Below are positions 33,828 through 42,163 of a stretch of 64,000 nucleotides of DNA, in pieces; within the stretch, counting starts at the first letter, position 1, and the number at the start of each line of letters is the position of its first letter. Both the position numbers and the translations under genes were made by a program. A model generated the notes under the pieces. The model saw only the letters and a list, made by a program, of their open reading frames with translations, was not told the origin of the DNA and did no database searches. The stretch is taken from the NCBI GenBank assembly GCA_028339155.1, contig JAOLBK010000006.1, forward strand, positions 1 through 64,000, written 5' to 3'. Origin of the DNA: Litorivicinus sp. Lineage in GTDB: Bacteria > Pseudomonadota > Gammaproteobacteria > Pseudomonadales > Litorivicinaceae.

Positions 33828-35984
33828 TTAGCACACTTTACGCCAAACACTCATTTCCGCGACGCTATGTTGAAATTTACGAGCCGTTTCGCGGATCACG
33901 AAGGGGATGTCTTGCGGGTCGCCAACCAGCTCAAACTCTGATGACAGATTGTCCGCCAAGCCTTCCAGCGTTGTATAGCTTTCACCTGTTTGCGCCTTGT
34001 ATCCACCCAACCAATTTTCCTTGGGTGTGAAGTCTTCCAACCACGTGTAAGGAGACGTGATGACGAGCAACCCACCCTTACGAATGCGACCCTTAATGGC
34101 GGCCAGAAAATCAGTCGGTTTATACAGCCGGTCGATCAAGTTCCCCGCAAACACGAGGTCATAATCGGTGTATTTGTCAGTTAGGTTACATGCATCACCT
34201 TGCATGAATGAGATTTTGTCTTTGATCTGCTCATAACCTTCAAAGTCGGTCAGCTTCACCTCTTTGAAATCAACAAGATCGCCTTGCGTCTTGATGATAT
34301 AACGCTGCGATCCAGTCGTCTGTAGGGTGGATGGCGCTTCGACGAAACGGGCCGAGAAGTCCAGTGCATCGACGTGGTCAAACACTTTGGCTAGTTCGAA
34401 CGACGAGCGGCCTGTGGCGCACCCCAAGTCCAACGCACGCTCAGTCGTCATGTCCTTTGTGTGCGGGAGCAGAGCCTCGATACAGGCCACAGGAAAATTC
34501 TTTACACCGTAGTGTTCCTCACCGTAATGGAATTCGATGTATTGCGAGATTTGTTCGTCGGTTTCATAGATGTTCATGGCTGGGTTCTCGGCCTCTTCGC
34601 CTTCGATATATCGAAGGCCTGAGTATTGGACAAAGTGGCGACGGAATGCGTAGCGGGAATCTTTGATTGAGTAGTTACCCGTTGAAATCCAGCACCCTCC
34701 CTTAAAAATATTGTGTTTACCATCGAATGTAGGTGATGAAAAATCATCATAGATCGGGTGGACGTTGTAGCCCTCAAAGCCATCAATAGGCGTCTCGGTC
34801 CACTGCCACACATTGCCGATGATATCAAAGAAGCCACCTTGGAATTCATGGCGGTCCACTGGGCAAGGGGACATCTCGTATTCAAGATTGATGTTACCCG
34901 GCGCTTTCGCCCAATAGGGTTGATCCGTGTCGGTGTTTTGGTCGCGCAAATGGTACCACTCGGCTTCCGTTAGCATGCGAATGCTCTTACCGGTCTGCGC
35001 TGACTTCCAGTTGCAAAACGCTTTGGACTCCAAGTAGTTCAGGTCGGCTGGCCAGTTCCATGGCATATCGATCATTTCGAGCATTGAGCGGTATTTATAG
35101 TCGTTGCCGTCTTTTACCCAATAGACCGGATGTTCAGCTCTTACATATTGAACCCAGTGCCAACCTTCGTCGTCCCAGTTGCTGCGGGTTTGGTAGCCAT
35201 CAGCCTTAATAAATTCTAGGAATTCCATGTTAGAGACAAGATATTTTGACGCTTTAAATTTTTTGATTACGGCTTTGGCATGACCAAACTCATTGTCCCA
35301 ACCGTACAGCGGATTAGACTTATCTTTGCCGTAAGCGACCTCACCACCGGGCACATCGATCAGCTCGTTCAGGGGACCGGCGCCTGTTTCCGTGCAGATG
35401 TTACTCCAGATTTTATGGGATCTCACTTTATCCAAAGGCAGTTCACGGACCAATACAGCGGAGGTCTCAAGATGAATTCGCTCATGCTCGATTCCCATAA
35501 TGATGACCCACATCGGATCGTCAAATGTGATGGGCAGGGTGAAATCGTAGGTTCTGATGAAGGTGTCGACAATGTCACGGGTTTTATCGCGATAGGCTTT
35601 TACTGTGGCGGGTGTCGGCCAATCGTAATGCGCTTCGTTCAGATCATCCCACGACATTTCGTCAACACCGATGGCCAATGTTGACTCGAGATGCGGATCA
35701 ATCCGTTCGTTGATCAGCTTGGCCACGTTTAGCTTGTTGATATAGAAAACTGCTGTGTGGCCGTAATAGAATATCAGCGGATGGCGCAACATGTTGGCGC
35801 GAGCGTAGTACGCGTCATCGTCGACCAAGCAGTCAAAGAGACTCTCGTACAGAGAGAACGTTTTATGAAAGTACGCTAAAATCTCCTTTCGCTTTGACTC
35901 GACCGTACCGTCGTTTAGGAGTGGCGTCTTGGTCACAACAGATGTCGAGTTGAAAAATTCAGAACTGGTTAGAATAGCGTTCAT
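33828..35984 (-). CDS. ovoA: 5-histidylcysteine sulfoxide synthase / 4-mercaptohistidine N-methyltransferase (ovothiol synthesis)
   Basis: The protein has about 718 residues from the ATG at 35984, preceded by AGGAGA; an upstream ATG at 36008 adds eight residues. Three domains are visible: an N-terminal DinB-like helical domain with the metal-binding GIEHERIHLETS (near 165-176), a formylglycine-generating-enzyme-like sulfoxide synthase domain with LDVPGGEVAYG-type start and GNVWQWTETPIDGFEGY, and a C-terminal SAM methyltransferase starting near residue 490 with ALDLGCATGRSSFELAKVFDHVDALDFS. The fused methyltransferase separates OvoA from EgtB. The enzyme joins cysteine and histidine through an iron-dependent C-S bond; the methyltransferase domain completes ovothiol A. 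No EgtE/OvoB-like lyase was seen next to it. Confidence 0.94.
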   Translation of the reverse strand: MNAILTSSEFFNSTSVVTKTPLLNDGTVESKRKEILAYFHKTFSLYESLFDCLVDDDAYYARANMLRHPLIFYYGHTAVFYINKLNVAKLINERIDPHLESTLAIGVDEMSWDDLNEAHYDWPTPATVKAYRDKTRDIVDTFIRTYDFTLPITFDDPMWVIIMGIEHERIHLETSAVLVRELPLDKVRSHKIWSNICTETGAGPLNELIDVPGGEVAYGKDKSNPLYGWDNEFGHAKAVIKKFKASKYLVSNMEFLEFIKADGYQTRSNWDDEGWHWVQYVRAEHPVYWVKDGNDYKYRSMLEMIDMPWNWPADLNYLESKAFCNWKSAQTGKSIRMLTEAEWYHLRDQNTDTDQPYWAKAPGNINLEYEMSPCPVDRHEFQGGFFDIIGNVWQWTETPIDGFEGYNVHPIYDDFSSPTFDGKHNIFKGGCWISTGNYSIKDSRYAFRRHFVQYSGLRYIEGEEAENPAMNIYETDEQISQYIEFHYGEEHYGVKNFPVACIEALLPHTKDMTTERALDLGCATGRSSFELAKVFDHVDALDFSARFVEAPSTLQTTGSQRYIIKTQGDLVDFKEVKLTDFEGYEQIKDKISFMQGDACNLTDKYTDYDLVFAGNLIDRLYKPTDFLAAIKGRIRKGGLLVITSPYTWLEDFTPKENWLGGYKAQTGESYTTLEGLADNLSSEFELVGDPQDIPFVIRETARKFQHSVAEMSVWRKVC

Positions 35985-36177
35985 GGGTCTCCTGTTAGAT
36001 TGGATCATGGTTTTATAGCAAATTAGCGCTGCATCTAGCCTATTTTTTACTCACACTTTATTTATATGCGCCCTAGAGTGCGAGATTGATACCGCCATGC
36101 AATTCTTTCTGCCGCACCTAGATCAACTGATGGCAGTTACAGTGATATCTATGAAAGATTTCATCAAGTTTTTATAT

Positions 36178-37266
36178 CTAGGCATTGGAGCGATATTTGA
36201 TTTCCTTAGTGTGAATTAATGTGCTCTCTGCATGTTCTGGTTGAATCAAGTTTTGCGGATGCGCTCTTGAACACACGGGGTCCGCTGCTGCTGGATCGCC
36301 CAAAATAGCGAGTGCTTGGCAACGACAACCGCCAAAATCTATGTCTTTACGGTCGCAGCTTTTGCAGACATCAGGCATCCATGAATCACCACGATAAGCA
36401 TTAAAAGCTTCTGACTCGTACCAAATATTCTCGAGTGATGCGTCATTAACGTTTGTAAAATTAAGGTGTTTGAGGTTTGTTGCGTTGTGACAAGGCAAAA
36501 CAGATCCATCAGGTGCAACAATTAAAGCGACTCGGCCCCATCCGTTCATGCACGCCTTTGGGTATTCGGCATAGTGATCAACGGGTACGTAATCAATAAG
36601 TAATCGGCCTTGATGCTCTTGTCGAGCCTGATCAACAATTTGATTTGTTGCGTCCGATTGTTCTCTCGTTGGCATCAAAACTGACTTATTTAACTCAGCC
36701 CATCCGTGATACTGCACGTTTGCAATTTCTAAGCGACGTGCGCCTAGTGCGATTGCGAGGTCAATTGTCTCTGGCAGTCGATCCAGATTTAATCGATGCA
36801 TAACGGCATTTAGCGTTAGCGGCACTGACGCATCAGTGACCCAGCGCGCAAACTTAAGTTTTTTCTCAAGACTGCCGCTTGAGTTACTGATAAGTTCGGC
36901 GCCATCAGGATCAACGTCTTGAATAGACAATTGAATGTGGTCGCAGCCGGCTTCGATGATCTCCGTGAGACGTTGCTGGGTAAATCCAATTCCAGAAGTT
37001 ATGAGGTTAACGTACAGGTCGGCGTCGCGAGCAGCTTTGATTAAATTCGTTAAATCACGGCGAGCAGCTGGTTCGCCACCAGAAATACTTACTTGTAATA
37101 CACCGAGAGAAGCAGCTTCAGCAAAGACTCGTTGCCATGCTTCTGTCGAAATCTCAGTTTGTTTTTTAATTAACTCTGTTGGATTCGAGCAGTAAGGGCA
37201 TTGTAAGGGACAGCGGTGAGTCACTTCTGCCAAAAGCACTTGAGGTGCGAGGATCGTTTGGTTCAT
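36178..37266 (-). CDS. pqqE: PqqA peptide cyclase (radical SAM, PQQ biosynthesis)
   Basis: The protein has 362 residues from the ATG at 37266, which overlaps the pqqD stop (ATGA); a longer frame runs into pqqD. Forms the C-C bond between the Glu and Tyr of PqqA. The radical SAM cluster motif RCPLQCPYC is at residues 18-26, with SISGGEP near 65, a GGEP-loop for SAM binding. The SPASM-type C-terminus has CHNATNL, CKSCDRKDIDFGGCRCQA and a last Cys in DPVCSRAH, giving ligands for two auxiliary clusters. It is the last gene of the pqqABCDE operon, and the region after it contains no further pqq gene. Confidence 0.97.
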   Translation of the reverse strand: MNQTILAPQVLLAEVTHRCPLQCPYCSNPTELIKKQTEISTEAWQRVFAEAASLGVLQVSISGGEPAARRDLTNLIKAARDADLYVNLITSGIGFTQQRLTEIIEAGCDHIQLSIQDVDPDGAELISNSSGSLEKKLKFARWVTDASVPLTLNAVMHRLNLDRLPETIDLAIALGARRLEIANVQYHGWAELNKSVLMPTREQSDATNQIVDQARQEHQGRLLIDYVPVDHYAEYPKACMNGWGRVALIVAPDGSVLPCHNATNLKHLNFTNVNDASLENIWYESEAFNAYRGDSWMPDVCKSCDRKDIDFGGCRCQALAILGDPAAADPVCSRAHPQNLIQPEHAESTLIHTKEIKYRSNA

Positions 37267-37547
37267 GGCATCAGTACTCGTCGCATTACCATCGACGTAC
37301 AAAATTCAGTAACGTCCATCTCGATATCCCTCGGTTCAACTTGGAATTGTTCGGCCAAACTTTGAATGACAGTTTGTAAGTCTGCTTCTCCATCAACCTT
37401 GCTCATGATTGCGGTCCCAGTTTCGTTAAGCTCAACCAACATTTCAGGCCCTAAAACAACGTATCTGCTGCGCACCGCGTCATGCTTCAATCGCACTCCA
37501 GACTCGAATTGCAAAATTGTAGCGGAAGTAATTAATTGACTACTCAC
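37263..37547 (-). CDS. pqqD: PqqA-binding chaperone PqqD
   Basis: The protein has 94 residues, a RiPP recognition element that presents PqqA to PqqE. It contains RSRYVVLGPEMLVELNETGTAIM, the usual 'r..yVLl.PE.....n..a..IL' pattern, and a C-terminal helix ending in VEPRDIEMDVTEF. It overlaps pqqC at its start by eight bases and pqqE at its end by four, consistent with coupled translation. Length fits stand-alone PqqD proteins. Confidence 0.95.
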   Translation of the reverse strand: MSSQLITSATILQFESGVRLKHDAVRSRYVVLGPEMLVELNETGTAIMSKVDGEADLQTVIQSLAEQFQVEPRDIEMDVTEFCTSMVMRRVLMP

Positions 37548-38310
37548 TTACATTGTCTCGTAGGGCATCACTTTTTATTTCTGGATTCCAAGCTTCTGGT
37601 GGGATTGTTCCGCCTAAGTGATAGGCAGATGCCAGCGCGTCAAGCATCGCCCAGAGTATGCTGCATTTGAATCGTAGTGCGTTCAGGCATAATTCCTGAT
37701 CTTCGCGTGTGCCCGCGTGTCGGTCTATATACTCTAGGGCCCAGTTGGAGTCTCGGTTGGCTTGCGATTTTCGGTAAGAAAAGTAAGTCAGGCTCTCTTC
37801 AGTAATGAAATCATAGCTGTTGAGCATGCCTTGCACCCTTTCAACAATAATGCTTGGCGAAAAAAGTTCTGTCAGTGATGAAGCAACAGCTTCAAGAACA
37901 GAGCGTTCTTGAACGAAGGTTAGATAGGCGTTGGCCGCAAATTGGGTCGCAGGAAGCGCTCCTTTCATCGACGTGACGTAACTTTTATCAAATCCGAGTT
38001 GGCGTGTCAGTGCGAGCCATCGTCGTAAGCCACCTTCAGGATGATCAGCGATCTCTCCATCGTGGTCCACAACCCGTTGACGCCATTCCCGCCGATCTTC
38101 GACGTCGTCTAGGCGCGCCATGATTAATGCGTCTTTTGTCGGAATAATTCGTTGGTAACAAAACCGATTCAGAGCCCAAGCTCGTATTTCATCAATACTG
38201 CAATGCCCTTTGTGCATACGATGATGATACGGATGATTGTTGTGGTATTGACTCGCCCCGATTGCTTTTAATTCAGTTTCAAATTGTTGCCTGGAAAGTT
38301 TGGTCGTCAT
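37540..38310 (-). CDS. pqqC: Pyrroloquinoline-quinone synthase PqqC
   Basis: The protein has 256 residues, an all-helical oxidase that catalyses the final ring closure and eight-electron oxidation to PQQ. Family motifs are seen from residue 22: YHNNHPYHHRMHKG, then WALNRFCYQRIIPTKDALIM and WRQRVVDHDG, near residues 78-87, followed by GGLRRWLAL. The C-terminal half has LTELFSPSIIVERV and ITEESLTYFSYRKSQA with conserved Tyr and Arg. The start overlaps pqqB by four bases. Length and motif order are normal. Confidence 0.96.
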   Translation of the reverse strand: MTTKLSRQQFETELKAIGASQYHNNHPYHHRMHKGHCSIDEIRAWALNRFCYQRIIPTKDALIMARLDDVEDRREWRQRVVDHDGEIADHPEGGLRRWLALTRQLGFDKSYVTSMKGALPATQFAANAYLTFVQERSVLEAVASSLTELFSPSIIVERVQGMLNSYDFITEESLTYFSYRKSQANRDSNWALEYIDRHAGTREDQELCLNALRFKCSILWAMLDALASAYHLGGTIPPEAWNPEIKSDALRDNVSE

Positions 38311-39212
38311 AAATCAATTACCATCCCGTCTCTGCAAATATCCCATCCAGCCTTCTGAATTGTCTTGTACTCGTCAGATTCATTGTCCCAGATTGGATTT
38401 GAGTTATTGATATGGAAGAATAATTTTCGAAATACTGGGTGATTTGCTATTTGAGCGATTGGTCCATCTGCAGCCGAGATAGGTAGGTGGCCCATACGAC
38501 GCCCCGTTTTTACTCCAAGTCCGAAATTTTGCATCTCTTTATCTTCGAAAACGGTGCCGTCGAATAAAAGATTATCGGCCGTTGAGATTCGCTCTAAGAG
38601 AACTTGATCAAGTTCCGCGCAACTCGAAATAATCAGGGTCTTTGAAGAGCTGGTGCGCAGTTCAATGCCGCTCGTGAATCCAAGATGCCCTGATTCGCTA
38701 CCAAGACTTTCTTCCAAATATAATGGCGCTTTCCCAGCAACGTTAAACAATTCAATTTCAAGACCTTTAATGGGCCGAATAACTTCGTTGGTTTCAAGTG
38801 GATATTGCTTTACGAAATCGGGATCTAGGACCTCAAAAATTGGGTTGTCACGTAAGATTTCGAGGACTTTGGTGGGTCCATAAATGGCAAGGTCTTGTTT
38901 CTCTCTCAGGTTTAATAGCCCCGCGACGTTGTCAACATCCGCATTGGTTACCACTACGCCCTTGATAGGAGTGTTACGTACACCATCAGGATGCTTTGGT
39001 TTTGGGTGAAGTTGAGGAGCCAGTATGATTTGTTGGCGTAAATCAGGGGAAGCATTAATAACAACGTACCCAGTCTCTTTACTACCAACCGCAACACTAG
39101 CCTGGGTTTGAGGTTCTAAAGATCCTGCCCATACACGACTACTTTGGCCACCAGCACAATTCCACTGAGGAAGGCCGCCGCCAGCTGCGGCCCCAAGAAC
39201 GACTAATTCCAA
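38307..39212 (-). CDS. pqqB: PQQ biosynthesis protein PqqB (metallo-beta-lactamase fold)
   Basis: The protein has about 301 residues taken from TTG 39212, because family members begin immediately before the LVVLGAAAGGGLPQWNC segment; the frame extends upstream to another TTG at 39248. It belongs to the metallo-beta-lactamase fold and is thought to hydroxylate the cross-linked Glu-Tyr intermediate. VVTNADVDNVAGLLNLRE, near residues 85-102, takes the place of the zinc-binding HxHxDH motif, as in known PqqB proteins. GRRMGHLPIS and FFHINNSNPI in the C-terminal half are conserved. No ATG is available, which is unusual within this operon. Confidence 0.93.
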   Translation of the reverse strand: MELVVLGAAAGGGLPQWNCAGGQSSRVWAGSLEPQTQASVAVGSKETGYVVINASPDLRQQIILAPQLHPKPKHPDGVRNTPIKGVVVTNADVDNVAGLLNLREKQDLAIYGPTKVLEILRDNPIFEVLDPDFVKQYPLETNEVIRPIKGLEIELFNVAGKAPLYLEESLGSESGHLGFTSGIELRTSSSKTLIISSCAELDQVLLERISTADNLLFDGTVFEDKEMQNFGLGVKTGRRMGHLPISAADGPIAQIANHPVFRKLFFHINNSNPIWDNESDEYKTIQKAGWDICRDGMVIDL

Positions 39213-39251
39213 AATAAACCTATTACTAAAGTGAATATTTCTTATCAAAAT

Positions 39252-39273
39252 CTCAGGGGGTCACCCCCCTGAG
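39252..39273 (-). terminator. Intercistronic hairpin between pqqA and pqqB
   Basis: A perfect 9-base stem, CTCAGGGGG with CCCCCTGAG, and a 4-base loop, seven bases after the pqqA stop. It lacks a T-run, so it is more likely a processing or partial-attenuation element that raises pqqA mRNA relative to pqqBCDE than a full terminator. Comparable hairpins are known after pqqA in other bacteria. Confidence 0.7.
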
Positions 39274-39279
39274 AACCGC

Positions 39280-39369
39280 TCAGAACAGAGGGCGATCGCC
39301 TTCTGCTGGCGAATACATATTAATTTCACAACCACATGATACTTCGATTGCTGATGGCTTCGTCCACAT
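39280..39369 (-). CDS. pqqA: PQQ precursor peptide PqqA
   Basis: A short gene of 29 codons, below the usual ORF length limit. The peptide reads MWTKPSAIEVSCGC then EINMYSPAEGDRPLF. MWTKP is the conserved N-terminus of PqqA, and Glu15 and Tyr19 in the ExxxY motif are the two residues that become PQQ. A GGAG sequence lies eight bases before the ATG at 39369. It is the first gene of the operon and is followed by a strong hairpin. Two cysteines (12 and 14) just before the reacting Glu are unusual compared with the common forms I know, which carry hydrophobic or Gly residues there. Confidence 0.93.
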   Translation of the reverse strand: MWTKPSAIEVSCGCEINMYSPAEGDRPLF

Positions 39370-40042
39370 AATTACTATCTCCAATAAATTTATTTTTTAT
39401 TTGTTAAGTCAAGCGTACTTGACGACTTCCAAGGTGCATAAAAAAATTCCTTAAGTCAAGTGATCGCGACGGTTGCCTAGGTAAAAAGCTACCGATGGGT
39501 ACAAATCCTCAGGGTTCTTACAAATCTTGCCTGATGAATTTGAGTCAATAATAAGATTTAGCCATTGATTATAAGATATTTTTTCCGAATAGGTCTCTGT
39601 TCTTATGCTGTGATAACTACTTTGATTCGCAGGCTATTATTAATCTTCCCCATTGCCTGTAAAACTTCGTCGTCTAAAGCTCTTATTCTTTTTTTTATAC
39701 CTCTTTTAACTTTTAATTCATTAATGTTTGACAGCTGTGAAGCTATTAATGACTGGTGAAAGTGCTTTTCATAAACGTATCTAAGTCTCGCTAAAATTCA
39801 TTAAATATTGTTAAAAATTTTTAAATGCTATGAAATGTAATTATATTCAGAGAGATTAGATAAATGTTGAGAGTTGTGCTTTTGCCGGCTTCGTGTGGAG
39901 ACTGGGTTTGTGTGATTTTGGGAAAATTGACTCGGTTCTATTAGGTTGGCTAAGGCTTATCAAATTGCTTTCAAGGATTTAAAAGAGAAAAAGCTGACTA
40001 TAGGTGTCGCCAAAAATGCAGGGTAGCTGAGGACGTCATCCT
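39370..40042. other. pqqA upstream region and spacer, no supported gene
   Basis: About 670 AT-rich bases between pqqA and the end of the photosystem operon, both on the - strand. A 64-codon + frame at 39565 is a chance frame. The 100 bases before pqqA contain repeated TTAAGTCAAG elements (separate entry), so this is the control region of the pqq operon. No hairpin that would terminate the photosystem transcript was recognised. Confidence 0.5.
39404..39460. promoter_or_regulatory. Repeated TTAAGTCAAG elements and a palindrome upstream of pqqA
   Basis: The 10-base sequence TTAAGTCAAG occurs at 39404-39413 and again at 39451-39460, 47 bases apart. The first copy is part of an inverted repeat GTCAAG-CGTA-CTTGAC (39408-39423). 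Read on the - strand, both give CTTGACTTAA, which contains a good -35 hexamer (TTGACT). They lie 35-90 bases upstream of the pqqA start codon, so they may be operator sites overlapping a promoter. Confidence 0.45.
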
Positions 40043-40375
40043 TTACTCAGATCCAAAAACCCTGAATATTTCTATAATTAAAATAGATGCTGCGATGCCA
40101 ACCATTATGAACATTGCAGTCCGTACTTTATTGGGAAAGCTTGGGTCAATTGCTCGCCCTTTAGTGTCAGGCACATTGGACTGGATATTCCTCGGAATTT
40201 CTTTTGTGTGGGTATCGTCCAGAATTGCGACTGCTCTAAAAAAGCCAGAGACAGCTTCTGCATCATTTAATTCAAATGCTTGCTCTGAGGACGTTATTCT
40301 TATTCCGAATTGCGGTTTTTTTTCTATCCTGTAAACGCTGCCTTGGCTATCGCTCCATTCTAGTTTATCGATCAT
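40043..40375 (-). CDS. Small membrane-anchored protein of unknown function, last gene of the photosystem operon
   Basis: The protein has 110 residues from ATG 40375, two bases downstream of the idi stop and preceded by GGAGGA; a longer frame runs into idi. I do not recognise the family. Residues 1-55 look like a small beta-rich domain (KLEWSDSQGSVYRIEKKPQF, then GIRITSSEQAFELNDAEAV), the middle is polar, and residues 86-106 (MFIMVGIAASILIIEIFRVFG) form one membrane helix near the C-terminus, giving a cytoplasmic domain anchored by a tail. Its strong ribosome binding site and position make it part of the proteorhodopsin/carotenoid transcript. It could act in retinal handling or light response, but that is only context. 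Confidence 0.7.
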   Translation of the reverse strand: MIDKLEWSDSQGSVYRIEKKPQFGIRITSSEQAFELNDAEAVSGFFRAVAILDDTHTKEIPRNIQSNVPDTKGRAIDPSFPNKVRTAMFIMVGIAASILIIEIFRVFGSE

Positions 40376-40377
40376 AA

Positions 40378-41394
40378 TTATTTTTCCTCCATTATTTGGC
40401 ATTCGTTCAACTGAGTTACTTGACTTACTCCTGTGCCAAAGCAAGCAATTTTTAATTCATAAATTAGTCTTGATAGTCTCGCGATTACTGCGTCAGTGGA
40501 TTCCAGTGCGGATCCGAGTACGGTGCCAGCGACTCCGGCAGCCGAGGCACCCAAGCACAACGATTTCGCTATATCCAGCCCATCTCTGATTCCTCCAGAA
40601 GCCCAGAGTGTAGAGTCCGGAAAGTCAGAGTGCAAAGCTCTCAATGATTCAACGGTTGAGTAACCCCAGTTCTTGAAGGCAGTATTTGAAATTTCAGGCC
40701 GCTCTGTGCCGGCCGCGAGCTCTTGTTCAATTTCATCGAAGCGAGTGCCCCCTTGGCCAGCCACATCGAGCACAGAAACTCCTGCGTCTAAGAGTCGTTT
40801 GGCACTCTCTCGGTCAAGACCAAAACCAACCTCTTTTACAACAACAGGCACAGGGGCCCAGGAACAAACAGCGTCGATAGCGTCTAAAACACCTTTCCAG
40901 TTTGTATCCCCACGACACTGGAAAATTTCTTGCATTGGGTTGAGGTGAAGTATGATTGCATCTGCTTCTAGGGGATCCAAAACATATCCAAGATCAGAGA
41001 TAGACTTTAGAGTGAGCAAGTTGACGGCACCAAAGTTCGCCATCAGCGGGCATCTGCCGATCGCATCTCGGATAGTTGATGTCATCCCTGATTTCTTTCC
41101 TTGTTCAATCGCGATCCGTTGTGATCCAACACCCATCGCTAAACCGAGTTCGCAGACGGCCTCTGCCAAGTGCCGGTTGATTCGCTCGGCACGTAGCGGG
41201 CCTCCTGTCATTGAACTGACGAAAAGTGGAGCTGATAGTTTATATGATAGGAATTGGACGGAAAGATCGATGTCTTGAAAATTCACTTCCGGAAGTGCTC
41301 GGTGCCTCAGGCGGACTTGATCGAAGTCGGATGAGCTGTCTTGTTGTTGAAGAGCGAGATCAATGTGTCCATTTTTTCTGTCGACGTCATTCAT
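40378..41394 (-). CDS. fni: Isopentenyl-diphosphate delta-isomerase, type 2 (FMN-dependent)
   Basis: The protein has 338 residues. It interconverts IPP and DMAPP, supplying the allylic starter for carotenoid synthesis. Type 2 features are RKNGHIDLAL (near 6-15), FVSSMTGGPLRAERIN with a conserved MTGG motif, GVGSQRIAIE, VVVKEVGFGLDRESAKRL, LDVAGQGGTRFDEIE and a GGIRDGLDIAKSLCLGA phosphate/FMN loop. It overlaps blh by eight bases and is the penultimate gene of the photosystem operon, the standard place for idi in marine proteorhodopsin clusters. Confidence 0.95.
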   Translation of the reverse strand: MNDVDRKNGHIDLALQQQDSSSDFDQVRLRHRALPEVNFQDIDLSVQFLSYKLSAPLFVSSMTGGPLRAERINRHLAEAVCELGLAMGVGSQRIAIEQGKKSGMTSTIRDAIGRCPLMANFGAVNLLTLKSISDLGYVLDPLEADAIILHLNPMQEIFQCRGDTNWKGVLDAIDAVCSWAPVPVVVKEVGFGLDRESAKRLLDAGVSVLDVAGQGGTRFDEIEQELAAGTERPEISNTAFKNWGYSTVESLRALHSDFPDSTLWASGGIRDGLDIAKSLCLGASAAGVAGTVLGSALESTDAVIARLSRLIYELKIACFGTGVSQVTQLNECQIMEEK

Positions 41395-42163
41395 TAAAAG
41401 CCTCTCCGGTCCATTCCAGCAGAAGCATGTGCGGTACTGTGAGGCCAGCTAATCCGATAAAAATCAATTGATAGCTGAGGGTATTCAGATCTTCATAATA
41501 TTTCTCGAACATTGCACCTGCGAATACAGCAATGACAAGTGTTGCGATCGTTGTCGTTAGCATGACCAGATAAACAATCAGTCGATGATTTGGCTTAACT
41601 TGCCGGAACTCAGGTATCAGGTGTCTTGGACTGTGCAGTGCGCAGAAATAAATAACAAAGTACCAGAGAGGCGAAAAGATCCAGGCGCATATTGCGAGTC
41701 CTAAAAGTTCAGTCAGTCTAATAATGTTAATATTTCGCCATTCTAGGGCCAGTATGATTATCCCCGTCACTCCCAGAATACTCACTATACGGATCGTGAA
41801 TATTGGGGATTCGCCAAACAATAAAAATTCAAAAATTTGCTGAACATCGGTAGGGTGTATCAATGAGGGCAACCCAAGTACGAACGCCCCGTAACCAAAG
41901 CCTCTAACTTTGAGTGGGTGCCGCCAATCACGACCAAAATGCCATGCTGAGATGAGTAAAAAAATAGTCAGTGTAGTTGATGGAAGCCATAGCCAAACAC
42001 TAATTACAGAGCCCACAATTGCTAGGTAAAGGCCCGTGAAACCAAGGGCCGATCCGGGCCCTTTGATGAGCCCATGCCGGTGTGCTATTACAGGATCCAG
42101 TGCCCCGTGTGGGAGGCCTATCAGGGAGATTAAGCAGGCGGCGAGCACTAAGCTTAGATCCAT
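41387..42163 (-). CDS. blh: Beta-carotene 15,15'-dioxygenase, Brp/Blh family
   Basis: The protein has 258 residues with about seven membrane segments. It cleaves beta-carotene into two molecules of retinal, the chromophore of proteorhodopsin. The Blh motifs are LPHGALDPVIA (residues 17-27) with a conserved metal-binding His, ISAWHFGRDW (about 71-80) and YFCALHSPRHL (about 170-180), which supply the other histidines. It overlaps crtY by ten bases and idi by eight. Length and histidine pattern are those of functional Blh proteins. Confidence 0.95.
   Translation of the reverse strand: MDLSLVLAACLISLIGLPHGALDPVIAHRHGLIKGPGSALGFTGLYLAIVGSVISVWLWLPSTTLTIFLLISAWHFGRDWRHPLKVRGFGYGAFVLGLPSLIHPTDVQQIFEFLLFGESPIFTIRIVSILGVTGIIILALEWRNINIIRLTELLGLAICAWIFSPLWYFVIYFCALHSPRHLIPEFRQVKPNHRLIVYLVMLTTTIATLVIAVFAGAMFEKYYEDLNTLSYQLIFIGLAGLTVPHMLLLEWTGEAFNE

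Noticed and set aside
34331-34666. Frames on the + strand across ovoA
   Set aside because: Shadows of the clear - strand ovoA coding sequence.
39565-39759. 64-codon + strand frame upstream of pqqA
   Set aside because: Hydrophobic because of T-rich sequence; no ribosome binding site or motif, lies in a control region.
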